Assembly: GCA_017992055.1 (NCBI GenBank)
Contig: JAGOPK010000001.1
Coordinates: forward strand, 434,001 to 498,000
DNA length: 64,000 nucleotides
Reading direction: 5' to 3'
Source of the DNA: Burkholderiaceae bacterium
GTDB taxonomy: Bacteria > Pseudomonadota > Gammaproteobacteria > Burkholderiales > Burkholderiaceae_C
Of this stretch, positions 1 through 8,910 are shown piece by piece. Within the stretch, counting starts at the first letter, position 1. Every line of letters begins with the position of its first letter. Both the position numbers and the translations under genes were made by a program. Below the pieces are notes generated by a model. The model was not told the DNA's origin. It ran no database searches and was given only the letters and a program-made list of their open reading frames with translations.

Positions 1-1422
1 GTGGACGAATACCAGGACACCAATGCCGTGCAGTACGAGCTGCTGAAGGTGCTGGTCAGCAGCGACGATCCACGCAACCGCGGCCAGTTCACCGCCGTGG
101 GCGACGACGACCAGAGCATCTATGGCTGGCGCGGCGCGACCATCGAGAACCTGAAGCGCCTGCCCGAGGACTGGCCCAATCTGACGGTGATTCCGCTGGA
201 GCAGAACTACCGCTCCACCGGCAGCATCCTGCGCGCGGCCAACAACGTGATCGCCGGCAATCCCAAGCTGTTCGAGAAAAAGCTGTGGAGCGAGTTTGGC
301 GACGGCGAACCCGTGCGTGTGGCCGAATGCGATGGCGAGGAACACGAGGCCGAGCGGGCCGTGGCCTTCATCCAGGCCCAGCGCGGCCGCGGTGGCGAAG
401 TGAAATGGGCCGACTTCGCCATCCTCTACCGTGCCAACCACCTGGCGCGGCAGTTCGAGCAGAAGCTGCGCGCGGCGCAGATCCCGTACAAGGTGTCGGG
501 CGGCCAGAGCTTCTTTGACCGCGCGGAGATCAAGGACCTGTGCGCCTGGCTGCGCCTGTTGGTGAACCAGGACGACGACCCGGCTTTTCTGCGCGCCGTG
601 ACCACGCCCAAGCGCGGCATCGGCCACACCACGCTGGGCAAGCTGGGCGAGTTTTCGGCCAAATGGAAGACCAGCCTGTTCGAGGCGCTGTTCGCCGACT
701 CGCTGGCCACGCAGATCAGCGGCAAGGCCATCGACGGCCTGCACGAGTTCGGCCGCTACCTCAACGACCTGGAGCACCGCGCCCGCCACACCCGTGGCAG
801 CGAGTCGGCCAAGGCGCTGCTGCTGGAATGGCTGAAGGACATCGGCTACGAGCAGCACCTCTACGACAACGAGGAGAGCGAGAAGCTCGCCGCCTCGCGC
901 TGGACCAATGTGCTGGACTTCGTCGACTGGATCGCCAAGCGCTGCGGCGGCGAGCTGGCCGAGGACGGCAGCAGCCAGATCCGCGAGGAGCAGAGCGTGC
1001 TGGACGTGGCCCAGACCATCAGCGTCATCATCAGCCTGGCCGAGCGCGGCGAGGAGCAGGACGTGGTCACGCTGTCCACGCTGCATGCCAGCAAGGGCCT
1101 GGAGTGGCCGCATGTGGTGCTGGCCGGCGTCAACGAGGGCCTGCTGCCCTTCTGCGCCGACGGCGAGCAGATGACGCCGCAGCGCCTGGAAGAAGAGCGC
1201 CGGCTGATGTACGTGGGCATCACCCGCGCGCGCAGCACCCTGCTGGTGAGCACGCTGCGCCGGCGCAAGAAGGGCCGCGAGACGGTGGCCGGCATCCCCA
1301 GCCGCTTCATCGCCGAGATGAAGCTCAACGAAAGCCAGACCAAGGAAGACCCGCGCGAGCGCCTGAAGCGCCTGCGCGCCGAGCTGGCGGCCAAGGCCGC
1401 GGCCGCGCCGCCGCCGGTCTGA
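1..1422 (+). CDS. rep: ATP-dependent DNA helicase Rep, 5' end cut by window
   Basis: Superfamily I 3'-5' helicase that unwinds duplex DNA and helps replication forks past bound proteins. The window opens inside the gene: the first codon (GTG) is the internal Val of motif II (VDEYQDTN), so the Q motif and Walker A are missing. The remaining 473 residues carry motif III (GDDDQSIYGWRG, about residues 34-45), motif IV (EQNYRST, 67-73), the motif V region (TLHASKGLEWPHV) and motif VI (RRLMYVGITRAR). The DDDQSIYGWRG wording and the expected full length near 680 residues favour Rep over UvrD. The protein ends in an Ala/Pro tail; TGA lies at 1420-1422. Confidence 0.93.
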   Translation: MDEYQDTNAVQYELLKVLVSSDDPRNRGQFTAVGDDDQSIYGWRGATIENLKRLPEDWPNLTVIPLEQNYRSTGSILRAANNVIAGNPKLFEKKLWSEFGDGEPVRVAECDGEEHEAERAVAFIQAQRGRGGEVKWADFAILYRANHLARQFEQKLRAAQIPYKVSGGQSFFDRAEIKDLCAWLRLLVNQDDDPAFLRAVTTPKRGIGHTTLGKLGEFSAKWKTSLFEALFADSLATQISGKAIDGLHEFGRYLNDLEHRARHTRGSESAKALLLEWLKDIGYEQHLYDNEESEKLAASRWTNVLDFVDWIAKRCGGELAEDGSSQIREEQSVLDVAQTISVIISLAERGEEQDVVTLSTLHASKGLEWPHVVLAGVNEGLLPFCADGEQMTPQRLEEERRLMYVGITRARSTLLVSTLRRRKKGRETVAGIPSRFIAEMKLNESQTKEDPRERLKRLRAELAAKAAAAPPPV

Positions 1423-1471
1423 GGGCCGTGCTCTGGCGTTGGCCCCGATGGCCGGCCATCCGGCTCGGCCC

Positions 1472-1477
1472 TAGCAT
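1472..1477 (+). promoter_or_regulatory. -10-like box 9 nt before the M13 peptidase start
   Basis: TAGCAT ends 9 nt before the ATG at 1487, and no clear Shine-Dalgarno lies between. If used, the transcript would begin within a few bases of the start codon. No good -35 is visible. Confidence 0.3.
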
Positions 1478-1486
1478 CGCGGGCTC

Positions 1487-3517
1487 ATGATTCGATTCCG
1501 TCCGGCCCGTCCGGCTTTTCTTGGCGCCCTGGTCCTGTGTGCGGCCCTGAGGCCCGCGAGCCTCCAGGCCACGCCCTCGGCCTGCAGCGACTTCTACGCC
1601 CATGTCAATGCCGACTGGCTGGCGCGCACCGAGCTGCCGCCCGACCGCGCGCGCATCGGCAGCTTCGACCAGCTGGCCATCGCCAACCAGCACCGGCTGC
1701 AGCAGGCGCTGGCGCGGCTGATCGCCGAGCCGGCGCGCCAGGACACGCCGGGCCTGCGCCTGCTGGCCACCTGGTATGGCGGCGCCAGCGACGAGGCGGT
1801 GAGCGAGCGTGCCGGCCTGCGCGCCGCCCAGCCGCTGCTGCAGCGCATTGCCGCACTGGACCGCCAGGACTGGCGCCAGGCCCTGCCGGCGCTGCTGGCG
1901 CGCTTTGCCAAGCAGCGCATCGCCGCGCCGCTGCCGCTGCAGGTGCTGCCCGACAGCGCCGACGTGCGCCGCCATGCGCTGGTCATCGGCCAGGCCGGCC
2001 TGGGCCTGCCCGAGCGCGACGACTACCTGAAGGACGACGCCGGCGCGCTGCGCCTGCGCCAGGCCTACCGCGTCTATGCCGGCCGGCTGCTGCAGCTGGC
2101 CGGCGCGCCGCACGATGCGGCCACGCTGGATGCGCTGCTGGCCCTGGAGGCCGGCCTGGCCCGCGGCGCGATGACGCCGCTGCAGCGCCGCGATCCCCAG
2201 GCCACGAACAACCGCCTCACGCTGGCCCGGCTGCAGGCGCTGGCGCCCGAGTTCGACTGGGCCGCCTGGCTGGTGGCCCTGGGCGTGCCGCTGCCGGCCG
2301 ATGCGGGCACGCTGCCGCTGGTGCTGGTGCAGCCGGCCTTTGCCCAGGCCCTGGCCCAGCAGGCCGCCGAGGCGCCGCTGCCGGCCTGGCAGGCCTATCT
2401 GCGCCTGCGCCTGCTCGACGAGCTGGCGCCCTGGCTGAATGCCGACTTCCGCGCCGCGCATTTCGATTACCGCGAGCGTGCGCTGCGCGGCCTGCGCCAG
2501 CCGCCGCCGCGCCACGAGCAGCTGATGCGTTTGATCGCCGGCCCCACCGGCTTCGAGCCGCTGGGCCAGACCCTGGGCGAGCTGTTCGTGCGCGACAGCT
2601 TCTCGCCGCGCGCCCAGCAGCGCGCCAGCCAGCTGGTCGAAGACCTGCGCTCGGCGATGGCCGCGCGCATCGCCGCGCTCGACTGGATGGGCCCGGCCAC
2701 GCGGCAGCGCGCCCAGGCCAAGCTGGCGGCGATGGTGGCCCAGATCGGCGCGCCCACGCGCTGGCCCGACTATGCCGGCCTGGCGCTGGAGCGTGCCGAT
2801 CCGGCCGGCAACCTGCTGCGCGTCAATGCCTGGTTCTTCAAGCAGCGCCTGCTGGAGTGGCCGCAGCCGGTGGACCGGCTGCGCTGGCAGACCTCGCCGC
2901 ACATCGTCAATGCCTTTGCCGGCGGCCTCAACCGCATCATCTTCCCGGCCGGCATCCTGCAGCCGCCGTTCTTCGATGCCGAGGCCGAGGACGCGCTCAA
3001 CTACGGCGGCATCGGCATGGTCATCGGCCACGAGATCACCCACCACTTCGACGACCGCGGCCGCCAGTACGACGAGCAGGGCAATCTGGCCGACTGGTGG
3101 ACGGCCGAAGACGCCGCCGCCTACCGCAGCCGCGCCGAGCGCGTGGTGGCGCTGTACGGCGGCTACGAGCCGCTGCCGGGCCTGCGCATCAACGGCCGGC
3201 AGATGCTGGGTGAGAACATCTCCGACCTGGGCGGCCTGCAGATCGCCTACGACGCCTACAAGCTGGCGCTGAAGCGCCAGCCCGCGCCGCTGCTGCACGG
3301 CCGCACGCCCGAACAGCGGTTTTTTGCCGCCAATGCGGTGATCTGGCGCAGCAAGCAGCGGGTCGAGGCGATGGAGCAGCAGATCCGCAGCGGCCAGCAT
3401 TCACCCGGCCCCTTCCGCGTGCGCGGCCCCATGTCCAACATGCCGGCCTTTGCCGCCGCCTTCGGCTGCCGGCCCGGCGACGCCATGTTCAGCGCCGATC
3501 CGGTGGCGGTGTGGTGA
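1487..3517 (+). CDS. M13 family zinc metallopeptidase (neprilysin/PepO-like), exported
   Basis: Secreted endopeptidase that cleaves small peptides; 676 residues, normal for the family. An N-terminal signal peptide runs to about residue 29 (ALVLCAALRPASLQA). The family opening DFYAHVNADWL follows. The zinc site is HEITH at residues 515-519 with the third ligand Glu576 in ENISDLGG, and the substrate-binding NAFAGGLNRIIFPAG stretch precedes it. The C-terminal FRVRGPMSNMPAFAAAFGC matches the conserved M13 tail, although the very last residues differ from the usual CxxW ending. The gene overlaps the next one by 7 bp. ATG 1487 is chosen because the signal peptide begins there. Confidence 0.93.
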   Translation: MIRFRPARPAFLGALVLCAALRPASLQATPSACSDFYAHVNADWLARTELPPDRARIGSFDQLAIANQHRLQQALARLIAEPARQDTPGLRLLATWYGGASDEAVSERAGLRAAQPLLQRIAALDRQDWRQALPALLARFAKQRIAAPLPLQVLPDSADVRRHALVIGQAGLGLPERDDYLKDDAGALRLRQAYRVYAGRLLQLAGAPHDAATLDALLALEAGLARGAMTPLQRRDPQATNNRLTLARLQALAPEFDWAAWLVALGVPLPADAGTLPLVLVQPAFAQALAQQAAEAPLPAWQAYLRLRLLDELAPWLNADFRAAHFDYRERALRGLRQPPPRHEQLMRLIAGPTGFEPLGQTLGELFVRDSFSPRAQQRASQLVEDLRSAMAARIAALDWMGPATRQRAQAKLAAMVAQIGAPTRWPDYAGLALERADPAGNLLRVNAWFFKQRLLEWPQPVDRLRWQTSPHIVNAFAGGLNRIIFPAGILQPPFFDAEAEDALNYGGIGMVIGHEITHHFDDRGRQYDEQGNLADWWTAEDAAAYRSRAERVVALYGGYEPLPGLRINGRQMLGENISDLGGLQIAYDAYKLALKRQPAPLLHGRTPEQRFFAANAVIWRSKQRVEAMEQQIRSGQHSPGPFRVRGPMSNMPAFAAAFGCRPGDAMFSADPVAVW

Positions 3518-4230
3518 CGCGCCGCCGCGAAACCCTGCTGGCCGTGGCCACCGCGCTGGCCGCGGCCCTGGCCATCGCCTCGGCGCCCTGGGCGCTGGAC
3601 CAGCCGGCGCTGAACTGGGTCTTCAAGCCACTGGCCACGCTGGCCATCATCGCCTTGGCCTGGGGCCGTGGCGACGGTTCTGGCCCGGCTCAGGGCCTGT
3701 CGCGCCGCTGGATCCTGGCCGGCCTGGCGGCCTCGCTGTGCGGCGACGTGGCGCTGATGTTTCCCGGTGGCTTCATCGCCGGCCTGCTGAGCTTTCTGCT
3801 CGCCCACCTGGCCTATCTGTGGGCCTTCACCCGCGTGCGGCGGCTGGCGGCGCTGGCCTGGCCGTTTGCCGCCTATGCGCTGGTGGCCGGCGCCATCCTG
3901 GCCGGGCTGTGGCCGGGCGTGCCGGCGCCGCTGCGCGCGCCGGTGCTGGCCTATGTGGTCTGCCTGGCGGCGATGGCCGCGCAGGCGGCGGTGCTGTGGC
4001 GCAGCGGCCTGGCTCGCGGCGGCCGGCTGGCGCTGGGCGGGGCGCTGTTCGTGGCCTCCGATGCGCTGCTGGCCACCAACAAGTTCGCCGGGCCGCTGCC
4101 GCTGTCCTCGCTGTGGATCCTGGCCAGCTACTGGTCGGCGCAATGGCTGATCGCGGCGGCGCTGCCGCCGTCGGTGTCCGGGTCTGGGCCAGAATGCGCG
4201 CCCAGGCAAGGGCCGCCGAGGAAACCGTGA
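3511..4230 (+). CDS. YhhN/TMEM86 family lysoplasmalogenase-like membrane protein
   Basis: Predicted polytopic inner-membrane protein of 239 residues with about eight hydrophobic segments. The spacing and motifs GDVALMFPGG, AYLWAFT and SDALLATNKF match the YhhN family, whose characterised members hydrolyse the vinyl-ether bond of lysoplasmalogens. Activity in bacteria lacking plasmalogens is uncertain. Start is GTG 3511 or GTG 3514, both overlapping the end of the M13 gene, which implies translational coupling. The C-terminal 25 residues are Pro/Gly-rich and lie over the start region of the next gene. Confidence 0.8.
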   Translation: MVTRRRETLLAVATALAAALAIASAPWALDQPALNWVFKPLATLAIIALAWGRGDGSGPAQGLSRRWILAGLAASLCGDVALMFPGGFIAGLLSFLLAHLAYLWAFTRVRRLAALAWPFAAYALVAGAILAGLWPGVPAPLRAPVLAYVVCLAAMAAQAAVLWRSGLARGGRLALGGALFVASDALLATNKFAGPLPLSSLWILASYWSAQWLIAAALPPSVSGSGPECAPRQGPPRKP

Positions 4231-7067
4231 TCACGACGCGCGTGCTGCTGCTGACCGATGTGGTCGACAGCACCCAGACGATGCAGGACCTGGGGGACGC
4301 GCAAGCGGCCCGGCTGTGGGCCGAGCACGACCGTGCGGCCCGCGATCTGCTGCCCGCCTGGCGCGGCCGCGAGATCGACAAGACCGACGGCCTGCTGCTG
4401 CTGTTCGAGACCGTCGCCGATGCCCTGGCCTATGCCCGTGCCTACCATGCGGCGCTGGCCGGGCTGTCGCTGCCGCTGCGCGCGCGCGCCGGCCTGCACC
4501 TGGGCCCGGTGGTGCTGCGCGAGAACAGCGCCGACGACGTGGCGCGTGGCGCCAAGCCGCTGGAGGTCGACGGCCTGGCCAAGCCGGCCACCGCCCGCAT
4601 CATGGCCCTGGCCGGCGGCGGCCAGACCCTGCTGAGCCAGGACGCGCACCAGGCGCTGGCCGCCGCCGATGCGGCCGGCGCGGCCGAGGCCGTGTCGCAT
4701 GGCCACTGGCTGATGAAGGGCGTGGACGCGCCCATCGAGCTGTTCGAGTGGCCGCTGGCCGGCGATCCGGTGCCGGCACCGGCTGAGGGCGACAAGGGCT
4801 GGCGCGTCACCGCGGTGGACAGCGGCTGGCGCCCGGTGCGCGAGGTGCCGGGCAACCTGCCGGCGGCGCTGTCCAGCTTTGTCGGCCGCGCCGCCGAGCT
4901 GCGTCAGATCCGCCGCCTGCTCGAAGGCCCGCTGCGCCTGCTCACCCTGGTGGGCATGGGTGGCCTGGGCAAGACCCGGCTGTCGCTGCAGGCGGCCGAG
5001 GCCTCGCGCCACCGCTATCCCGACGGCACCTGGTTCCTCGATCTGTCGCCGCTGGCCGATCCGGCGCTGATCGCGGCCGAGCTGCTGCAGCTGTTCGGCC
5101 TGCGGCCGGTGGCCGACCGCACGCCACTGCAGGTGCTGTGCGAGCACCTGGCGCCGCGCCGCACCCTGCTGGTGGTGGACAACTGCGAGCACCTGATCGC
5201 CATGTCGGCGGTGCTGCCCCAAGCCCTGCAGGCGCTGCTGCGCGCAGCGCCGCGGCTGCAGATCATCGCCACCAGCCGCGAGGCGCTGCGCCTGCCCGGC
5301 GAGCAGGTGCTGGGCATCGCGCCGCTGGCGCCGCCGCCGGCCGGCGCCGGCGACGATGCCGCGGCGCTGGCCGCCAACCCGGCGGTGCAGCTGTTCGTCG
5401 AGCGCGCCCGGGCCCACCAGCCGGCCTTCGACCTGGCCCAGCAACCGGCGGCGGTGGCCGAGCTGGTGCGGCGGCTGGAAGGCATCCCGCTGGCGCTGGA
5501 GCTGGCCGCGGCGCGCACCCGCCAGCTGGCCGTGGCCGACATCCTGAAGCGGCTGGACGACCGCTACCGCCTGCTGACCGGCGGCTCGCGCTCGCTGCAG
5601 CAGCGCCAGCAGACGCTGCGCGCCCTGGTCGACTGGTCCTACGACCTGCTGGGCGAGGCCGAGCAGACGCTGTTTGCGCGGCTGTCGGTGCTGCGCGGCA
5701 GCTTCGACCTGGCGGCGGCCGAGGCCGTGGGCGGCCTGGCGCCGCTGGACCCGCTGGACGTGATGGATGCGCTCGGCGCCCTGGTCGACAAGTCGCTGGT
5801 GCAGCTCGACGGGGCGGCCGGCGAAGGTGCCTACCGCCTGCTGGACACGCTGCGCGACTATGCCGCCGACAAGCTGCGTGCCGCGCCCGATGCCGCCGAC
5901 GTGGTGGCGGCGCATGCGGCGCACAGCTTCACCCGCGCCAAGCAGGGCCGCGACGGCCTGCGTGGACCCGAGCAGGGCCTGTGGCTGGCGCGCATGGAGC
6001 GCGAGCTGGACAACGTGCGCGCGGTGATCGAGCGGGCCCAGCAGGCCGGCAGCGGCGTGGAGCCGCTGATCGGCGTCAAGGTGGCGATCGCGCTGCACAA
6101 CTTCTGGGTGCTGCGCGGCCGTGCCGCCGAGGGCCGTGCCGCGCTGCAGTCCATGCTGGACTGGCCGGTGGTGCGCGACTCCGGCGTGGTGCGTGCCCAT
6201 GTGCTGTATGTGCTGGCCGGCCTGGCCGGCGAGCTGGGCGAGCATGCGGCGGCGCTGCAGGCGCTGGAGGACTGCCTGGCGCTGCGCCGGGCTCACGGCG
6301 GCGCGGTCGAGGTGGCGGCCACGCTGCACGAGGTGGCGATGGCGCGCCTGGCGCTGGGCCACAGCAGCGCGGCGCGTGCGGCCAATGCCGAGTCGCTGGC
6401 GCTGTTCGAGCAGGCCGGCGAGGCGGTGGGCGTGGTGCAGGCGCGCTTGCTGCAGGGCCAGGTGGCGCTGTTCGATGGCGATGCCGAGGCCGCGCGCGAA
6501 TCGCTGGGCGCCGGGCTGCAGCGGGCGCGGCAGCTGGGTCTGCCCGAGGGCGAGGCCGAGGGCCTGCTGCTGCTGGGCCAATGCGCCTGGCAGGCCGGTG
6601 ACCTGGTGGAGGCCGGTCAGCAACTGGCCGCATCGCTGCGGCGCTGCGACGAGGCCGCCGATCTGCGCGGTGCGGTGCAGGCGCGGGCCTGGCTGGGCCG
6701 GCTGGCGCTGCACCAGGGGCGCATGGCCGAGGCCGCCCAGGCCCTGGCCGCAGCGCTGCGCGAGGCCCACGCGCTGGGTCTGGCGTCGGTCTGGCTGCAG
6801 GCCCTGGACGACACGGCGCGCCTGGCCTGGCAGGCCGGCGACGCCCTGGCCGCGGTGCAGCTGGCCTGGGCCGCCGAGCCGCTGCGGGTGCAGGCCGGCG
6901 TGGCCCTGGGCCAGCGCGATGCCGCGCAATGGCAGGCGCTGCGCGAGGCTTTGCGCGCCGATTCCGGCGCGGCGCAGGCCGTGGCGCTGGAACTGGTGCC
7001 GCCCACCCGCGCCGCGGCCCAGAGCCTGGCCCTGGCCTGGCTGAGTCGAGCCGCGGCGGCGGCCTGA
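4227..7067 (+). CDS. Adenylate/guanylate cyclase-like, STAND ATPase and TPR signalling protein
   Basis: 946-residue modular protein. Residues 1-175 resemble a class III nucleotide cyclase domain: LLLTDVVDST supplies the first metal Asp (Asp11) and DGLLLLF the second. The usual VNxAAR loop reads DGLAKPATARIM, so catalysis may be weak or lost. A STAND/NB-ARC ATPase follows, with P-loop GMGGLGKT at 243-250, Walker B LLVVDNCEHL and sensor TSREAL. The C-terminal 350 residues are TPR-like Ala/Leu helices. GTG 4227 is chosen because GAGGA lies 5 nt upstream and it overlaps the previous stop; ATG 4194 in frame is the alternative. Such proteins act as cytoplasmic ligand-sensing switches; the ligand is unknown. 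Confidence 0.82.
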   Translation: MITTRVLLLTDVVDSTQTMQDLGDAQAARLWAEHDRAARDLLPAWRGREIDKTDGLLLLFETVADALAYARAYHAALAGLSLPLRARAGLHLGPVVLRENSADDVARGAKPLEVDGLAKPATARIMALAGGGQTLLSQDAHQALAAADAAGAAEAVSHGHWLMKGVDAPIELFEWPLAGDPVPAPAEGDKGWRVTAVDSGWRPVREVPGNLPAALSSFVGRAAELRQIRRLLEGPLRLLTLVGMGGLGKTRLSLQAAEASRHRYPDGTWFLDLSPLADPALIAAELLQLFGLRPVADRTPLQVLCEHLAPRRTLLVVDNCEHLIAMSAVLPQALQALLRAAPRLQIIATSREALRLPGEQVLGIAPLAPPPAGAGDDAAALAANPAVQLFVERARAHQPAFDLAQQPAAVAELVRRLEGIPLALELAAARTRQLAVADILKRLDDRYRLLTGGSRSLQQRQQTLRALVDWSYDLLGEAEQTLFARLSVLRGSFDLAAAEAVGGLAPLDPLDVMDALGALVDKSLVQLDGAAGEGAYRLLDTLRDYAADKLRAAPDAADVVAAHAAHSFTRAKQGRDGLRGPEQGLWLARMERELDNVRAVIERAQQAGSGVEPLIGVKVAIALHNFWVLRGRAAEGRAALQSMLDWPVVRDSGVVRAHVLYVLAGLAGELGEHAAALQALEDCLALRRAHGGAVEVAATLHEVAMARLALGHSSAARAANAESLALFEQAGEAVGVVQARLLQGQVALFDGDAEAARESLGAGLQRARQLGLPEGEAEGLLLLGQCAWQAGDLVEAGQQLAASLRRCDEAADLRGAVQARAWLGRLALHQGRMAEAAQALAAALREAHALGLASVWLQALDDTARLAWQAGDALAAVQLAWAAEPLRVQAGVALGQRDAAQWQALREALRADSGAAQAVALELVPPTRAAAQSLALAWLSRAAAAA

Positions 7068-7094
7068 GGAGTCAGCGGCGGCGGCCTGCCGTGG

Positions 7095-7934
7095 TCAGCG
7101 CCGCAGGCGGCGGCGCGTGGCGCCCAGCGCCAGCAAGGCCGGCAGCAGCAGGCCCAGCGTGGCGGGCTCGGGCACGGTCGCGCCGCTGGTTCCCACCACC
7201 ACCCGGCCGTCCACATAAGAGTAGGTCACGACGATGGGCTTGCCTTCGGCGTCGCGGCCTAGGAAGGGGTCGCCTGCGTCACTGGTCTGCAGCAGCGTGC
7301 CCTGGTAGCCGTCCAGGCCGGCGGTGAAGTTGAGCCACGGGCCGCAGTCCTCCCATTCCAGGCCGGCGCCGCAGGCGTTGGCCAGCCGCAGGTGGGGCGC
7401 ATAGTCCTCGAACGAGAACTGGAAGTACAGGTCCGGCGCCAGGCTGTGGGCCAGCGCCGGGTCGTCGAAGGCGTTGGCGTCCAGCCAGCTGCTGGCCGAG
7501 GTTTTCACGCCATCGATCATGCCGGCGGCCGTGACGCGCAGCTCGGTGATGGTCAGGGCGATGCTGGTCGCCGTGGCCGTGGTGGCATCGACGCTGGGGT
7601 CGTTGATGGTCAGGAACAGGTTCAGCGTCGCCGTCGGGCTGGGCAGCACACCGCAGAAGCCGTTCGGATTGGTGTACTGCCCCGGCGCGCCCGCCGCCAG
7701 CGCCGACAGGCAGCTGTCCATCACGGTGAAGCCCAGCGACCCGCTGTACGAGACCTGGCTGAGGATGGCCGGCGCATTCGGATCGTTGGGCGGCTGGATC
7801 GGCGGATCGAAGTTCACCACCACATGGCCGGCCTGGGCCGTGCAGGCCAGGCCCAGGGCCAGGCAGGCGCCGCTCAGGTGGCGGAGCAGCCGGCGGAACA
7901 GCGGGCTGGGGCAGGGACGGGCGGCAGCGTGCAT
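7095..7934 (-). CDS. PEP-CTERM sorting-domain surface protein
   Basis: 279-residue exported protein. It has a signal peptide to about residue 36 (LALGLACTAQA) and the diagnostic PEP-CTERM tail: VPEPATLGLL, a hydrophobic helix, then a basic end ATRRRLRR. Exosortases recognise and cut this signal and anchor the protein in the envelope or matrix. The body has no recognised domain and carries scattered Cys that may pair (AFDDPALAHSLAPDLYF, CGAGLEWEDCG). ATG 7934 is preferred over upstream frame extensions because the signal peptide starts there. The gene converges with the cyclase/STAND gene at a 27 bp gap. Its machinery genes (PrsT, PrsK, PrsR) lie elsewhere in this window. Confidence 0.85.
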   Translation of the reverse strand: MHAAARPCPSPLFRRLLRHLSGACLALGLACTAQAGHVVVNFDPPIQPPNDPNAPAILSQVSYSGSLGFTVMDSCLSALAAGAPGQYTNPNGFCGVLPSPTATLNLFLTINDPSVDATTATATSIALTITELRVTAAGMIDGVKTSASSWLDANAFDDPALAHSLAPDLYFQFSFEDYAPHLRLANACGAGLEWEDCGPWLNFTAGLDGYQGTLLQTSDAGDPFLGRDAEGKPIVVTYSYVDGRVVVGTSGATVPEPATLGLLLPALLALGATRRRLRR

Positions 7935-8001
7935 GGCAGGTTGGGCAAGAACGTAACAACAGGTTCCCCAACTGTCGCAGCCGCAGCGCGCCAGCGTCCT
8001 G

Positions 8002-8048
8002 AAAAAACCTGAATCAGGCTCGGCCTCCCCACGCCTGAGGGGGCGTGG
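8002..8048 (-). terminator. Probable terminator after the LytTR operon
   Basis: Reading the minus strand after the stop at 8057, a 7 bp hairpin (CCACGCC/GGCGTGG, 6 nt loop, 8029-8048) is followed by a shorter AGCCTG-ATT-CAGGTT hairpin running directly into a T run (complement of 8002-8007). The second element has the form of an intrinsic terminator. It would separate the two-component operon from the PEP-CTERM gene. Confidence 0.5.
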
Positions 8049-8056
8049 CCGCCGCT

Positions 8057-8890
8057 TCACATGCCCTTGAACAGATGGCTGTAGCTGCGGCTGACTTCCA
8101 GCTTCTCGGCATGGCCCTTGACGGCCACGATCTGGCGGCCGCGGAAGTCGCGCGAGATGCCGGCGATGGCCTTCACATTCACCAGCGTGCTGCGGTGGAT
8201 CTGCCAGAACACCGCCGGGTCCAGCTCGTCGACCAGTTCCTTGATCGGCTTGCGGATCAGCGCCTCGGTGCTGGGCGTCTGCACCCGGGTGTACTTCTCG
8301 TCGCTGATGAAGAACAGCACCTCGGCCACCGGGATCATCTGGATCGCCTGGCCCACGGTGGCCTGGATCCAGTCCAGGTAGCGCGGTGCGCCGCCGGGGC
8401 TGAGCCGGGCCGACAGCGCATGCAGCAGCTGCTGCACCGGCGGCCTGGGATCGCGGTCGTCCGGCGCCTCGGGCGTGCCGCGCCGCGCCAGCCGGCGCTG
8501 GATGCGCGTCACCGTGACGGCCAGGCGCTCGCGCTCGGCGGGCTTGAGCACATAGTCGGCCACGCCCTGCTCGAAGGCCTGCACCGCGTATTCGTCGTAG
8601 GCGGTGATGAAGACGATCTCGGGCAGGTGCTCGTCGTCGGCGATGTCCATCTGCGCGATCTGGCGCGCCGCATCGACGCCGGTCAGACCGGGCATGCGGA
8701 TGTCCAGGAACACGATGTCGGGCCGGTGCTGGGCCACCAGTTCCACCGCTTCCAGGCCGTTCTTGGCCTCGGCCACGATCTGCAGCTCGGGCCAGGCCTC
8801 GGCCAGGCGGGCGCGCAGCTGCTCGCGCATCAGGCGCTCGTCGTCGGCGATCACCGCACGCGGTGCGGCCGGGGTGTCGTGGCTGCTCAT
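8057..8890 (-). CDS. LytTR-family response regulator (LytR/AlgR type)
   Basis: 277-residue cytoplasmic transcription regulator. Residues 10-130 are a receiver domain with the acidic pair DD (16-17), phospho-acceptor Asp63 (IVFLDIRMPG) and the conserved Lys in VLKPAE. A LytTR DNA-binding domain covers about 170-277 (EVLFFISDEKYTRV, FWQIHRSTLVNVKAI, YSHLFKGM). It is the last gene of an operon with the LytS-like kinase and a small membrane protein, and the kinase is its likely phosphodonor. LytTR proteins usually bind imperfect direct repeats; the target here is unknown. Confidence 0.92.
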   Translation of the reverse strand: MSSHDTPAAPRAVIADDERLMREQLRARLAEAWPELQIVAEAKNGLEAVELVAQHRPDIVFLDIRMPGLTGVDAARQIAQMDIADDEHLPEIVFITAYDEYAVQAFEQGVADYVLKPAERERLAVTVTRIQRRLARRGTPEAPDDRDPRPPVQQLLHALSARLSPGGAPRYLDWIQATVGQAIQMIPVAEVLFFISDEKYTRVQTPSTEALIRKPIKELVDELDPAVFWQIHRSTLVNVKAIAGISRDFRGRQIVAVKGHAEKLEVSRSYSHLFKGM

Positions 8891-8910
8891 GGCGGCATGC
8901 TAACCACAGA

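Noticed and set aside
1..3. GTG at the very start as a true initiation codon of the helicase
   Set aside because: It encodes the Val of helicase motif II (VDEYQDTN); the gene clearly begins before the window.
1325..3400. Open frame antisense to the M13 peptidase
   Set aside because: Gln/Arg/Ala-rich shadow translation; the M13 frame has signal peptide, zinc ligands and family motifs.
4128..6929. Long open frame antisense to the cyclase/STAND gene
   Set aside because: His/Gln/Arg-rich, repetitive composition, no domain motifs, and the sense frame has a complete domain series. A by-product of high-GC codon use.
7935..8056. Sigma-54 promoter for the PEP-CTERM gene, expected if PrsR controls it
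   Set aside because: TGGCGCGCTGCGGCTGC on the minus strand has GG and GC elements at the wrong spacing, so it does not meet the -24/-12 rule.
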